Shown here piece by piece: positions 1 to 9,087 of a stretch of DNA of 64,000 nt. Each line of letters begins with the position of its first letter. Within the stretch, counting starts at the first letter, position 1. The stretch is from Pseudoalteromonas haloplanktis ATCC 14393 (GTDB lineage Bacteria > Pseudomonadota > Gammaproteobacteria > Enterobacterales > Alteromonadaceae), in NCBI RefSeq assembly GCF_000238355.1, contig NZ_AHCA01000001.1:310001-374000 (forward strand), in the 5' to 3' direction. Both the position numbers and the translations under genes were made by a program. The notes beneath the pieces were generated by a model. The model ran no database searches, had not been told where the DNA came from, and saw only the letters and a list, made by a program, of their open reading frames with translations.

Positions 1-1
1 T

Positions 2-3000
2 GTTGATCATCAAAAAATTATTGATGCTAACGGCGATGAAATCCCCATGTTTAGCAAAACGGGTGGCTCAGTTACTGTCATTGATACAGGTTTAGAGCTC
101 AATGGAGGACGTTTTACATTAGGCAACACCACCCCAGGTATTGAAACTGCAGCAACGGATACCACCACCAGTGGTGCGCTGGATTTATCTCGCCCGTACC
201 AAGTGGTGATGGATATCGTGAGTGTAAGCGACCCTGAAGGTGATAATAAATTCCAAATCTATGTGGATAACAACTCCTCAAGCAGTTCTAAATCACTACT
301 CGGTGGCGACTCTCGTTTCTATAATGAACTAATCAACTCGTTAACGCCTGGCCAAACTTTAACTGTACCAGGCCTACTTGCGTCTAAAAATTCATTTTTA
401 CAGTTACGCACTGAGACAGGTGGCACTGTGGTGATCAATAACCTCAGAGTTGAATATGTAAAAGATCCATCCGTATTTAGTTGTGACGACGCTCCCCAGT
501 TGTATTTTTGTGACGACTTTGCCAATGGTGACTTAAGTAATTGGCAGATTTTAGCCAAGCCAGATAACATCGAAGCTCCAATGGGTGAGTTTGATGTGCT
601 CGACATGATGGGTAATAGCATGATGCGTTACACAGCAGGTGGTGCAGGTGGTGAAATTATTTTAGCCACTGAAGAAGCGATGGCTAACGTGCCCACTACA
701 GGTAACTACTTTGTTGAAGCGAAAATTCGTCCACGTCAAAATAGCACCACGGCCAATAAGCAAATTTTCCTAATGGCTCGCTACTTAAATGCTGGTAATT
801 GGTATGCTGGTGGCTTAAATGTGCAAAACTCATCAAGCAGCACCCAAGTAGAAGTTGCAGTCAGTAGTGAAGGCTCAATCTCACGCCCAGTGCAAACGAA
901 ATCGCCTATTTTACTCGGTGAAAAAGGCGCTACTGAAGACGGTGTGTGGTATACAACACGATTTGAGATGATTGATGATCAACTCACCGTATATTTAAAC
1001 GGTGAAAAAATGGGCACTGCTAGTGATAGCAGCTATACTGCGCGTGGTTTGATTGGGGTATTCACAAACAACCGTTCGTTTGAAATTGATGATGTTAAAG
1101 TGGGCGATCCGAGCATCAAACCTATCCAGCTAACCCTTGATTACAAAGAGCCAGCTTGGGATACCAGTACCACTATGGACCCACTTGTGATCAATGTCAC
1201 AGCAATCAAAAACGATGGTATTACAGCCGATACCTACACTGTCACATCAAGCAATGATGCTGTGGTCAGTGTGACTATCGATGCAAATATGATCACCCTA
1301 ACGCCTATTGCTGCAGGTGACGCCACTGTGACGTTTGTATCTGATTCTGATCCAACCATCACTCGAACCATTACAATCTCTGTCGCTGAAGGCTTCGTTA
1401 TGCCAGATGCTGACTACGGGGATTTAACAAGTAAAGTGATGCCAGCGATTGCTAGCGATAATCAATTTGTTGATACTCAGTTATCGATTACTTTTGATAA
1501 CGCGCCCACTTTCGGCAGTTTAGGTGAAGTACGTATTTATAAACAAAACGACAACACCCTAGTTGATACCCTAAAAGTAGGTAAGAATGTCGATGTGATT
1601 GGCTACACAGGCCAAGATAAATTGCGCTCTGTGTATTACCACCCTCTTACAATTGAAGGTAACACCTTAACCATTAAGCCACATAATAATGTACTTGAAT
1701 ATGGCCATACCTATCGTGTTGTCATTGGGGATGATGTGGTAATTGGCGCTCAATTAAATGGCGCTGACTTTGTCGGCTTAGGTGATAACAGTCAATGGAC
1801 ATTTACTACTAAAGTAACTACACCTGCGAGCAACCAACTACTGGTTGATGATGACGGTGTTGCTGACTTTAGAACTGTGCAAGGTGCCCTCAACTTTGCG
1901 ATGACAAGCCTTGGTAAAGATGAGCAAACTACGATTTCTATTAAAGATGGCATCTACAATGAGTTGCTGTTCCTACGTAATAAAAATAATGTAACGTTAC
2001 AAGGACAAAGTCAGGACAATACCATCATTCAGTATGAAAACTACGAAACACTCAATGGTGGCTCTGGTGGCAGTGCGCCAGTCAGCTCAGGCACACCCGG
2101 TGGTGGTCGTAGTGTATTCTTGGTTGAAGGCGCTGATATGTTAGTGATCAACAACCTAACATTGAAAAACACCCATTTACGTAACAAGGTTGACTCAAAC
2201 CAAGCAGAAACGATTTACTTTAATAGTAATGGTCGTTTGGTGGCTAATAATGCCCGCTTTATCAGCGAACAAGACACCTTGTTACTTAAAGGCTACACAT
2301 GGTTTTACAATACCTTAGTCGCTGGTAACGTAGACTTTATTTGGGGCTATCCTGTTACTGCACTCTTTGAACATAGCGAAATTCGCACGATTGGTGATTC
2401 TAAAGACGGTGATCCAACTAAAGACTCATCAGGTGGCTATGTACTGCAAGCCCGTGTGCCAGTACCAACAGATCCTGGTTTTATCTTCTTAAATAACCGT
2501 TTTACTCATGGCCCAGGCCCAATTGGCAATGATGTGTTAGATAACTCAACCTACATTGCACGCAGTGGTGGTAATGACAGCTACTTTGACAATGTAACCC
2601 TTATCAACAATAAATTTGATACGCATATCGCAACCTCAGGTTGGGCAGTGCAAGGGGTAAATGATCAACCGGCATCAAATCCTGAGATTGCCACAGCGAC
2701 CAGTGGCTGGCGCGAATACGGCAGCATGGACTTAGCAGGTAATGCGCTTGATTTAAGTGCTCGTGTTGGTGGTTACATTATGCAAGACAGCGACGTGGTT
2801 AACTTACTTGACCGAAATGCAATTTTTGCCAACTTTAATGATGGTCAAGGTTGGACACCTGAACCTCTTGCCATACCAGTGTTACCCGATGAGCCTGTAG
2901 CAATAACGCCTGTGAATAATAGCCTTGGCTTTGCCGGTTATAATTTTAACCTAACCGGTGGCGCTGGTGGAACTGTAGTAACGGTCGATAATGGTGCAGC

Positions 3001-4453
3001 GCTTAAATCAGCTTTAGCTCAAGCTAAATCTTCTGGTGTTCCTGTCACTATCTATGTAGATGGTGTAATTACCGATGCAAACAGTGGCGGCGACAACACA
3101 TCAATCGAAATTAAAGATATGGATAATATCTCAATCATTGGTGTTGCAGATCGGGGGGAGCTCAGTGGCATTGGCATCGCAATTCGTCGTGCTAATAACA
3201 TCATTATCCAAAACTTGAAAATTCATGAGGTACTTACCGGTGGGAAAGATGGTATTTCAATTGAAGGTGATGAAAATAAACCGACTGCCAATATCTGGAT
3301 TGACCATAACGAACTTTACTCATCGTTAAATGTTGATCAAGACTATTATGATGGTTTAGTTGACTCTAAATCAGGTGCGCAGAACATCACTATTTCCTAT
3401 AACTACATTCACGATAGCTGGAAAACATCGCTGCATGGTCACAGTGATGATGACTCAAGCAGTAATAAAAATCGCCATATTACATTTCACCATAACCGGT
3501 TTGAAAACATTGTATCGCGTGTTCCATTATTTAGATTTGGTTTAGGTCATATCTTCAACAACTACTATAACAATATCACCTCGAGCGCGATTAACTCACG
3601 AATGGGCGCAGAGCTACATATTGAGAATAACTACTTTGAAAATACTAAAAACCCTGTAGTGTCATTTTATTCAAAAGTCATTGGCTACTGGAATACATCA
3701 GGCAACTACCTCGGTGAAGGTGTAACTTGGGGCGATGTAGCTGATGGCGATGTGGCTGCAGAAGTAACGCCAACAGGTTTAACACCTACAAGCTCTTACC
3801 AAGCGCCTTATGACTATACGTTAACACCCGTAATGGATGTTAAAGCCCATGTAATTGCTCATGCCGGTATTGGTAAGATTGATCAAAGTGATTTAGAGAT
3901 TCCTGAGATTGCTGCGCCAAGTGAGCCGCCAGTACAAGAGCCCCTTGGTTTACCATTTACTGAGAACTTCTCAGCAGCGAATACTGACGAGTTCTTTAGT
4001 AATAGTTACCGTGATTTATCAGGCCTAGCCGGCTCAGGCACGCCTCTGTTTCATCGTGTTACAGGCAGTGTGGAAGTATCTGCTGGGCAATTAACCATGA
4101 CTGGAGCGCGTATTAGTATTGCTAATACGACACCGGCGGTGGGTACAACCTCAGCAGATGCAAGTACGACGGGCTTACTTGACTTAAGTAACAGTTATCA
4201 AGTGAGCTTTACAGTGGCGGATGTTACAGGTAATACCGCAAAAAGCTTCCAGATCTATGTAGATAACAATACTTCTGGTAGCGCTAATTCAATCCACGGC
4301 GGCTCATCAAAGTTTTATTCAGTTAAACTTGAAGAGCTTGTCCCTGGGCAAACGTACACAGTTGATGGATTGGTAGCCACAGCGACCTCATTCATCACTA
4401 TCAGAACGGAAAGTGAAGCCACTATCACACTGGATGAGATAACCATTCAGTAG
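2..4453 (+). CDS. Secreted pectin methylesterase / pectate lyase fusion (5' end outside window)
   Basis: A multidomain enzyme that would demethylate pectin and then cleave it by beta-elimination outside the cell. The frame is open from base 2, so the signal peptide and true start lie to the left; the ATG at 47 is internal. Domains in order: a carbohydrate-binding-like module (to about 470), a jelly-roll-like region (476-1110), an Ig-like domain (1127-1392), an SbsA-type Ig-like domain (1399-1815), a CE8 methylesterase (1834-2860) and a PL1 pectate lyase (2920-3880), then a second copy of the first module (3950-4450). Methylesterase residues are visible: QDT at 2270, the Asp of DFIWG at 2333 and Arg at 2561. 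The lyase has an IWIDH motif near 3293 and the catalytic RVPLFR stretch, with its first Arg at 3518. Bifunctional enzymes of this kind are known in Pseudoalteromonas. The domain calls are strong; the roles of the flanking modules are inferred. Confidence 0.93.
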   Translation, partial: VDHQKIIDANGDEIPMFSKTGGSVTVIDTGLELNGGRFTLGNTTPGIETAATDTTTSGALDLSRPYQVVMDIVSVSDPEGDNKFQIYVDNNSSSSSKSLLGGDSRFYNELINSLTPGQTLTVPGLLASKNSFLQLRTETGGTVVINNLRVEYVKDPSVFSCDDAPQLYFCDDFANGDLSNWQILAKPDNIEAPMGEFDVLDMMGNSMMRYTAGGAGGEIILATEEAMANVPTTGNYFVEAKIRPRQNSTTANKQIFLMARYLNAGNWYAGGLNVQNSSSSTQVEVAVSSEGSISRPVQTKSPILLGEKGATEDGVWYTTRFEMIDDQLTVYLNGEKMGTASDSSYTARGLIGVFTNNRSFEIDDVKVGDPSIKPIQLTLDYKEPAWDTSTTMDPLVINVTAIKNDGITADTYTVTSSNDAVVSVTIDANMITLTPIAAGDATVTFVSDSDPTITRTITISVAEGFVMPDADYGDLTSKVMPAIASDNQFVDTQLSITFDNAPTFGSLGEVRIYKQNDNTLVDTLKVGKNVDVIGYTGQDKLRSVYYHPLTIEGNTLTIKPHNNVLEYGHTYRVVIGDDVVIGAQLNGADFVGLGDNSQWTFTTKVTTPASNQLLVDDDGVADFRTVQGALNFAMTSLGKDEQTTISIKDGIYNELLFLRNKNNVTLQGQSQDNTIIQYENYETLNGGSGGSAPVSSGTPGGGRSVFLVEGADMLVINNLTLKNTHLRNKVDSNQAETIYFNSNGRLVANNARFISEQDTLLLKGYTWFYNTLVAGNVDFIWGYPVTALFEHSEIRTIGDSKDGDPTKDSSGGYVLQARVPVPTDPGFIFLNNRFTHGPGPIGNDVLDNSTYIARSGGNDSYFDNVTLINNKFDTHIATSGWAVQGVNDQPASNPEIATATSGWREYGSMDLAGNALDLSARVGGYIMQDSDVVNLLDRNAIFANFNDGQGWTPEPLAIPVLPDEPVAITPVNNSLGFAGYNFNLTGGAGGTVVTVDNGAALKSALAQAKSSGVPVTIYVDGVITDANSGGDNTSIEIKDMDNISIIGVADRGELSGIGIAIRRANNIIIQNLKIHEVLTGGKDGISIEGDENKPTANIWIDHNELYSSLNVDQDYYDGLVDSKSGAQNITISYNYIHDSWKTSLHGHSDDDSSSNKNRHITFHHNRFENIVSRVPLFRFGLGHIFNNYYNNITSSAINSRMGAELHIENNYFENTKNPVVSFYSKVIGYWNTSGNYLGEGVTWGDVADGDVAAEVTPTGLTPTSSYQAPYDYTLTPVMDVKAHVIAHAGIGKIDQSDLEIPEIAAPSEPPVQEPLGLPFTENFSAANTDEFFSNSYRDLSGLAGSGTPLFHRVTGSVEVSAGQLTMTGARISIANTTPAVGTTSADASTTGLLDLSNSYQVSFTVADVTGNTAKSFQIYVDNNTSGSANSIHGGSSKFYSVKLEELVPGQTYTVDGLVATATSFITIRTESEATITLDEITIQ

Positions 4454-4463
4454 TTGTAATGAG

Positions 4464-4483
4464 AGCAGCCAAACGCTGCTTTC
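4464..4483 (+). terminator. Weak hairpin after the pectinase fusion gene
   Basis: AGCAGC and GCTGCT pair across a five-base loop, followed only by TTTC. This could end the pectinase transcript, but the U-tract is poor, and the stronger terminator at 4714 may do the real work. Confidence 0.35.
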
Positions 4484-4692
4484 ATACCAATCGTGTTAAG
4501 TTACTGACCATTTATAGCGACAGATAAATGGCGTGATAACAAGGCATAAATTTTGACATATAGTTGTTCTCGGCAATTGCTCCTGCATTGCTCTACCTCC
4601 TGCATCCATGCAGTCGTACATGAAAAATTTATAACGCAGTTAGCGCTTTATTTAGCCCGCTAGAATGGTTAAATATTTAAGTCGATTGGTAT
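4484..4692. repeat. MITE-like intergenic element with terminal inverted repeats
   Basis: A 209-bp non-coding block starts with ATACCAATCG and ends with its exact complement CGATTGGTAT. The similarity continues inward: TTAA is shared at offset 12-15 on each side, giving an imperfect terminal repeat of about 16 bp. Inside are smaller self-complementary segments around 4550 and 4630. There is no transposase. Short elements with ATACCAAT-type ends occur between genes in marine gammaproteobacteria; that link is from memory. I did not notice a second copy in this window. Confidence 0.55.
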
Positions 4693-4713
4693 CCCACAAT
4701 TTGATAGTTACCA

Positions 4714-4747
4714 ATACCCTTGCCCCGCACAGCAAGGGTATTTTTTT
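4714..4747 (+). terminator. Rho-independent terminator
   Basis: A perfect 10-bp stem, ATACCCTTGC (4714-4723) with GCAAGGGTAT (4732-4741), has an 8-base loop and runs into a T-tract. It would end transcription arriving from the pectinase fusion gene. Confidence 0.85.
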
Positions 4748-4969
4748 ATTCCTATAATTTCATTACCTGACACAGCGAACCTCAGATTGAAGCCCTCATT
4801 TACTCCTCATTCTTTTCTCTTTAATGCAATAAAATTTTTAAGTGAATAATTCACAAAGAGATTAAGAAACGCTGAGCTTAAAGAGCTAAGGCATCATGAA
4901 ATTAAAGTTTTTAAATTAATATTAGGGTCAAACGTGGCGGGACTTGCCCCATTCAAAATGTGCCAGACA

Positions 4970-4999
4970 TAAAAAATAAACGCCCTACTAAGTAAGGCG
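4970..4999 (-). terminator. Terminator of the LacI-family gene
   Basis: Read leftward, CGCCTTAC and GTAGGGCG pair over 8 bp (one G-U) around a TTA loop, followed by TTTATTTTTT. It lies 43 bases past the stop codon of the regulator. Confidence 0.75.
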
Positions 5000-5042
5000 C
5001 ATTGTATGTCCGTAACCAAAGGTTCTGAGGGGTTAATTTGTA

Positions 5043-6062
5043 CTACTTAGCGCATCTATTCGTAGATTCACGCTTCACTAAATAGGGGGTGATCACCTCA
5101 TCGAGTTTTACACGTTCACTTTGAGTTGATTGACTTTTATTAATCAACTTTTGCACCGCTAAGCACGCCATATTCTGCACTGGACGCCGAATAGTGGTTA
5201 ACGATGGAATAATACGTGAGGCCAAAATATTATCATCAAAGCCTGCCACTGAAAGCTCTTGCGGCACTTTTATATTCAAGTTATTAGCAACACGTAACAC
5301 ACCCGCTGCCATTTCATCATTATTAGCTACTATGGCGGTTGGACGAGGCTCTGTGCTTAATAAACTCATTGCGCACTCTATCCCACTTTCGTAACTGTTT
5401 TTCCCTTCTACAATACGATGTGGCGGCAATTGTACATTACACACTTGCAACTCGGCCAAAAAGCCTGCCAAACGCTCAATTGATGAACGATACACTTGCG
5501 GACCTGAGATAAAACCAATGTCTTTATGGCCAAGCTCAACTAAGTAGCTGGCCATTTCTTTCATCGCTGCGCGCTCATCTGAAACAACAATGTTATCAGC
5601 ATCATCTAAATCAACGGATGCTAAACGCACATACGGGCAACCCGCATCACGAATAGCAGCAGCAAGCTCTTTATTTTCTGACACCGGTGGCAAAATAATG
5701 ACGCCATCAAGTTTAGAGCGTGAGATAAATGACAAACAATCATCAATAAATTCAGCACTTTTAGAGTAACTTGGATGCACAACCAGCTCATAACCTAGCT
5801 CTGAACACACACTGAGTGCCCCGCGTTGAACTTGGTCGATATACAGGGCATCGGGGTTATCGTAAATCAAGCCTAATAAGTAAGAACGACTAGACGCTAA
5901 ACCGCGTGCCTGTTTATCTGGTGAGAAGCCAACTTCCTTTATTATTTGTAAAACCCGTTCTCGGGTAGCCTCGCCAACTGCCCCAGAGCGGTTGATCACA
6001 CGCGATACGGTGCGTTTCGACACACCGGACAATTTCGCCACATCATTAATCGTTACTGACAT
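5043..6062 (-). CDS. LacI-family transcriptional regulator of the pectin locus
   Basis: A 339-residue DNA-binding repressor-type protein. The LacI helix-turn-helix is at residues 3-22 (VTINDVAKLSGVSKRTVSRV), with the hinge helix after it, then a periplasmic-binding-protein-like effector domain (about 60-330). Length is normal for the family. The start is supported by AGGAA eight bases upstream. It lies downstream of, and in the same direction as, the TRAP genes, but a terminator at 6214-6246 separates them, so it probably has its own promoter. By context it should sense a KDG-like or uronate intermediate and bind the palindromes at 10829 and perhaps 6172. The family call is certain; target and effector are inferred. 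Confidence 0.9.
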   Translation of the reverse strand: MSVTINDVAKLSGVSKRTVSRVINRSGAVGEATRERVLQIIKEVGFSPDKQARGLASSRSYLLGLIYDNPDALYIDQVQRGALSVCSELGYELVVHPSYSKSAEFIDDCLSFISRSKLDGVIILPPVSENKELAAAIRDAGCPYVRLASVDLDDADNIVVSDERAAMKEMASYLVELGHKDIGFISGPQVYRSSIERLAGFLAELQVCNVQLPPHRIVEGKNSYESGIECAMSLLSTEPRPTAIVANNDEMAAGVLRVANNLNIKVPQELSVAGFDDNILASRIIPSLTTIRRPVQNMACLAVQKLINKSQSTQSERVKLDEVITPYLVKRESTNRCAK

Positions 6063-6170
6063 AAAAGTTCCTGTTTTAGGATGTAATCAAAGTTTAACAC
6101 TAACCCTAGATTCATAAAAGTCTCTCGTCAGCCGTTCTTTTAATGAAAGTTAATAACCTGTATTTCAGGG

Positions 6171-6193
6171 GTGTTAACCGGTGAACGGGTTAA
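6171..6193. promoter_or_regulatory. Possible operator upstream of the LacI gene
   Basis: GTTAACCGGTGAAC is a near-palindrome centred on ACC|GGT, the same centre as the perfect palindrome at 10829-10848. It overlaps a second inverted repeat, TTAACC...GGTTAA. It lies about 110 bases before the regulator's start and suits autoregulation. This is inference from symmetry and position. Confidence 0.4.
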
Positions 6194-6213
6194 ATAAAAG
6201 CATGATCTAATAG

Positions 6214-6246
6214 TAGAAAAGAAAATGGAACTACTTGAGTTCCATT
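6214..6246 (-). terminator. Terminator of the kduD-kduI-TRAP operon
   Basis: Read leftward, AATGGAAC (complement of 6239-6246) and GTTCCATT (complement of 6224-6231) form an 8-bp stem with a 7-base loop, followed by TTCTTTTCT. It sits 24 bases after the stop codon of the large permease. Confidence 0.8.
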
Positions 6247-6269
6247 CTAAATAATAATTAGGCTATACG

Positions 6270-7571
6270 TTACTCTATAAGCCCAAATAAGCGAGGTAAT
6301 GTTTCACTAATTGCCGGCACATACGTAACCAGCATTAACACTAAAAACATCACGCCATACAGTGGTAACATTGGTTTGATGATTTTATGCAACGATGTTT
6401 TGGCCACCGCACAACTGACAAACAATACACTGCCAACCGGTGGTGACACTAAGCCGATTGATAAGTTAAGCACAATCATAATACCAAATTGAATGGGTGA
6501 CATACCAAATTCCATTGCCACAGGTAAAAAGATAGGTGTAAATATCAACACCGCTGGGGTCATATCAATAAACGCACCAACCAAAATTAAAATTAGATTG
6601 ATCAACAGTAAAATTAATAATGGGTTATCACTGAGTGTTAAAAAGAACTCACTGACCAATTGTGGAATATGTGTATATGACAATAACCACGACATGCCCG
6701 ACGATGCCGCAATGATCAACATAACAATGGCCGTTGTTTCACATGCTTTTAATAATAAAGCAGGTAATTCAGCAGGGTTTATTTCACGATAAATAAATAC
6801 CGACAACACTAACGCATAAATAACCGCGATCGCCCCAGCTTCGGTTGCTGTAAATACTCCACCAATAATGCCGCCAATAACAATAAAAATAAGCAATAAA
6901 CTCGGTAACGCAGCGAGTATTTTTTCGAGTACAATTTTAAATGGTAATCGTGCGGTTACTGGGTACTTATTTTTAATCGAGTAGATTGCACAAACAATCA
7001 TCAGTGCCAGGCCAACCAAAATTCCTGGTAAGTAACCTGCAATGAACAAAGCAGCAATCGACACCCCACCACTTGCAATCGCATAAATGATTAAAATATT
7101 GCTCGGTGGTATTAACATTCCGGTGGTGGCGGCACTGGCCGTTACGGCTGCAGCAAAACTGGCACTGTAGCCATGTTTTTTCATTTCAGGCACCATAAAA
7201 CTACCAATTGCTGAAGTTGCAGCCACTGCTGATCCTGAAATTGCGCCAAATAGCATACACGACATCACATTCACTAAGGCTAAGCCGCCAGGTAAAAAAC
7301 CAATCATCGCCATCGCACATTCAATAAGCCGCTTAGCAATACCGCCTTGCCCCATAATTAACCCAGACAGAATAAAAAATGGGATAGCTAATAATGCAAA
7401 GCTATCTATGCCCCCCGCCATTTGTTGGGCTATGGTGGTAGTCGCGGGGGTAAAATCAATGTGCATTAATAATGCAGCTAAAGTCGATAATGCAATACAT
7501 AAAGATATTGGCACATTAATAAACAATAACGCAAAAAAACAAACGATTAATACTATTGCCGTTAAATCCAT
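6270..7571 (-). CDS. TRAP transporter large permease (DctM type)
   Basis: The main membrane channel of a tripartite ATP-independent periplasmic transporter, which imports organic acids using an ion gradient. The 433 residues are almost wholly hydrophobic, with many membrane spans and the family's glycine-rich regions (for example GAISGSAVAATSAIGSFMVP and the VSPPVG loop). Its start overlaps the stop of the small permease by one base (TAATG), so translation is coupled. Length is usual for DctM. Placed after kduI, it most likely imports galacturonate or short unsaturated oligogalacturonates. The family is sure; the substrate is inferred from context. Confidence 0.93.
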   Translation of the reverse strand: MDLTAIVLIVCFFALLFINVPISLCIALSTLAALLMHIDFTPATTTIAQQMAGGIDSFALLAIPFFILSGLIMGQGGIAKRLIECAMAMIGFLPGGLALVNVMSCMLFGAISGSAVAATSAIGSFMVPEMKKHGYSASFAAAVTASAATTGMLIPPSNILIIYAIASGGVSIAALFIAGYLPGILVGLALMIVCAIYSIKNKYPVTARLPFKIVLEKILAALPSLLLIFIVIGGIIGGVFTATEAGAIAVIYALVLSVFIYREINPAELPALLLKACETTAIVMLIIAASSGMSWLLSYTHIPQLVSEFFLTLSDNPLLILLLINLILILVGAFIDMTPAVLIFTPIFLPVAMEFGMSPIQFGIMIVLNLSIGLVSPPVGSVLFVSCAVAKTSLHKIIKPMLPLYGVMFLVLMLVTYVPAISETLPRLFGLIE

Positions 7572-8059
7572 TATGCTTCCTCTTTAAATGTTTGCTGAGC
7601 GTAGGTGATCAAGTTTTCGATGCAGTTGATAACTATCAATACACCACTGAGCGGTAATACCAGATACACGTAACCCATATTAATACCCAGAGCCGCTGAT
7701 GTTTGCTTTAATTCAAAACTCAACATCATTAAGCGGCTACCGCCATAGACTAAAATGCTGAGCGCAGTGACTAGCACGCAAATTTCAATAACAAATGAAC
7801 ATTTATGTCTAATTGATGGGATCATTTTTTGGTAAAACAGATCAAGTCCTAAATGGGCCTTAGTTCGATATGCATAGGAGGCCCCTAACACCCCGATCCA
7901 AATAAGTAAAAAGCGGGCTAACTCTTCGGTGTACGAGCTTGGTGCACGCAGAATGAATCGTGAAAAAACTTGCCAACAGACAACGGTTACAATCGCTATC
8001 ATGGCTAAAATCAGTAATCGCTCGATGATGCGATTTAAGTGTGTGTTTAGTTGTCGCAT
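7571..8059 (-). CDS. TRAP transporter small permease (DctQ type)
   Basis: The small membrane subunit that pairs with DctM and the binding protein. It has 162 residues with four predicted membrane spans (about 12-34, 47-66, 86-108 and 127-150) and a typical RAPSSYTEELARFLLIW motif after the first span. It sits 9 bases after the binding-protein gene and overlaps the large permease by one base, the usual P-Q-M order. Uronate transport is inferred from neighbours. Confidence 0.92.
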   Translation of the reverse strand: MRQLNTHLNRIIERLLILAMIAIVTVVCWQVFSRFILRAPSSYTEELARFLLIWIGVLGASYAYRTKAHLGLDLFYQKMIPSIRHKCSFVIEICVLVTALSILVYGGSRLMMLSFELKQTSAALGINMGYVYLVLPLSGVLIVINCIENLITYAQQTFKEEA

Positions 8060-8068
8060 TGTGTGCCT

Positions 8069-9046
8069 CTACATGCTTTTTATTTTTTTAATATGCTCTG
8101 CAACCGCTGTATTAGCGAACGAAGCATGAAAATCAGCCACTTTATCTTGAAACGCTTGCTTATCTGGGTAAGTCACTTCTACCCCCTCTGCAATGACCGC
8201 TTTAAGGGCTTCATCGGATGCGCTTTGCCACAATGAGCGTTGATACTCAACCGAGTCTGCCATTGCTTGGCTTAACCATTGTTGTTGCTCACTATTGAGT
8301 GAGTTCCACACTTCAAGGCTTGCTAAAATAACGTCAGGAACAAAAGTATGTTCATCTAACGAATAGTATTTGGCAATTTCATAATGACGAGATAGGTAAT
8401 AACTTGGTGGATTATTTTCTGCGCCATCCACAACCCCTTGTTGCAATGCCGCATACAATTCCCCCCATGCAATCGGTGCTGCTGCGCCGCCTAACGCTTG
8501 CACTGTTGCAACCGCTGTTGGACTATTTAACACGCGGATTTTTTTACCAATTAAATCATCCGGCGTATTAATCGCACCATTGGTCGTATAAAAGCTACGG
8601 CTACCGGCATCGTAATACCCTAAGCCTTTGAGCCTTGCGGTACTCACTTTATTGAGTAACTCAGCCCCTAAATCACTTTTTAGCACCCGCCAAAAGTGCT
8701 CGCTATCACGAAATAAATACGGAATACCAAACACTTTCATCTCAGGCACAAATCCTTCAAGAGGACTTGCTGAGACTTTCGTAATGGATAAACTGCCAAT
8801 TTGCAGTAATTCAATAAGTTCACGCTCTGAACCAAGCTGACCACCGGGATAAATAACAATTTCCATTGTGTTATTTGAATAAAACGCTAAACGTTCGGCC
8901 ATATATTCCATTGCTTGGTGTACCACATGGCGGGTATCGAGAGTATGCGCCATGGTCAGTCGCACTGTTTTTTTCTCATTACTGCAACTGCTAAGTAACA
9001 TTAACGAACACACCAGTACTAATTTTATGAGAAGATTTCTATGCAT
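8069..9046 (-). CDS. TRAP transporter substrate-binding protein (DctP type), probable lipoprotein
   Basis: The periplasmic receptor that captures the substrate and hands it to the permeases. It has 325 residues. The N-terminus has a hydrophobic segment ending in the lipobox LSSC with Cys21, so it is probably lipid-anchored rather than freely soluble. The DctP fold is clear (residues 28-310). Arg171 in the GKKIRV segment matches the conserved arginine that binds a substrate carboxylate in this family, which fits a sugar-acid ligand. It lies 41 bases downstream of kduI. The ligand is inferred from the pectin context. Confidence 0.92.
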   Translation of the reverse strand: MHRNLLIKLVLVCSLMLLSSCSNEKKTVRLTMAHTLDTRHVVHQAMEYMAERLAFYSNNTMEIVIYPGGQLGSERELIELLQIGSLSITKVSASPLEGFVPEMKVFGIPYLFRDSEHFWRVLKSDLGAELLNKVSTARLKGLGYYDAGSRSFYTTNGAINTPDDLIGKKIRVLNSPTAVATVQALGGAAAPIAWGELYAALQQGVVDGAENNPPSYYLSRHYEIAKYYSLDEHTFVPDVILASLEVWNSLNSEQQQWLSQAMADSVEYQRSLWQSASDEALKAVIAEGVEVTYPDKQAFQDKVADFHASFANTAVAEHIKKIKSM

Positions 9047-9087
9047 TATTATTTCTTCTTATCGCTATATGATCACAAAAGAGCTGA

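Larger units (their letters stand above)
4454..5042. other. Intergenic stretch without a gene
   Basis: These 589 bases separate the pectinase fusion from the convergent LacI gene. They hold a MITE-like repeat (4484-4692), a rightward terminator (4714-4747) and a leftward terminator (4970-4999). The remainder, about 4750-4965, is AT-rich with no convincing reading frame, RNA gene or binding site. Confidence 0.7.

Noticed and set aside
319..621. Open frames antisense to the pectinase gene
   Set aside because: They are shadows of a well-supported coding frame, with no ribosome sites or domain content.
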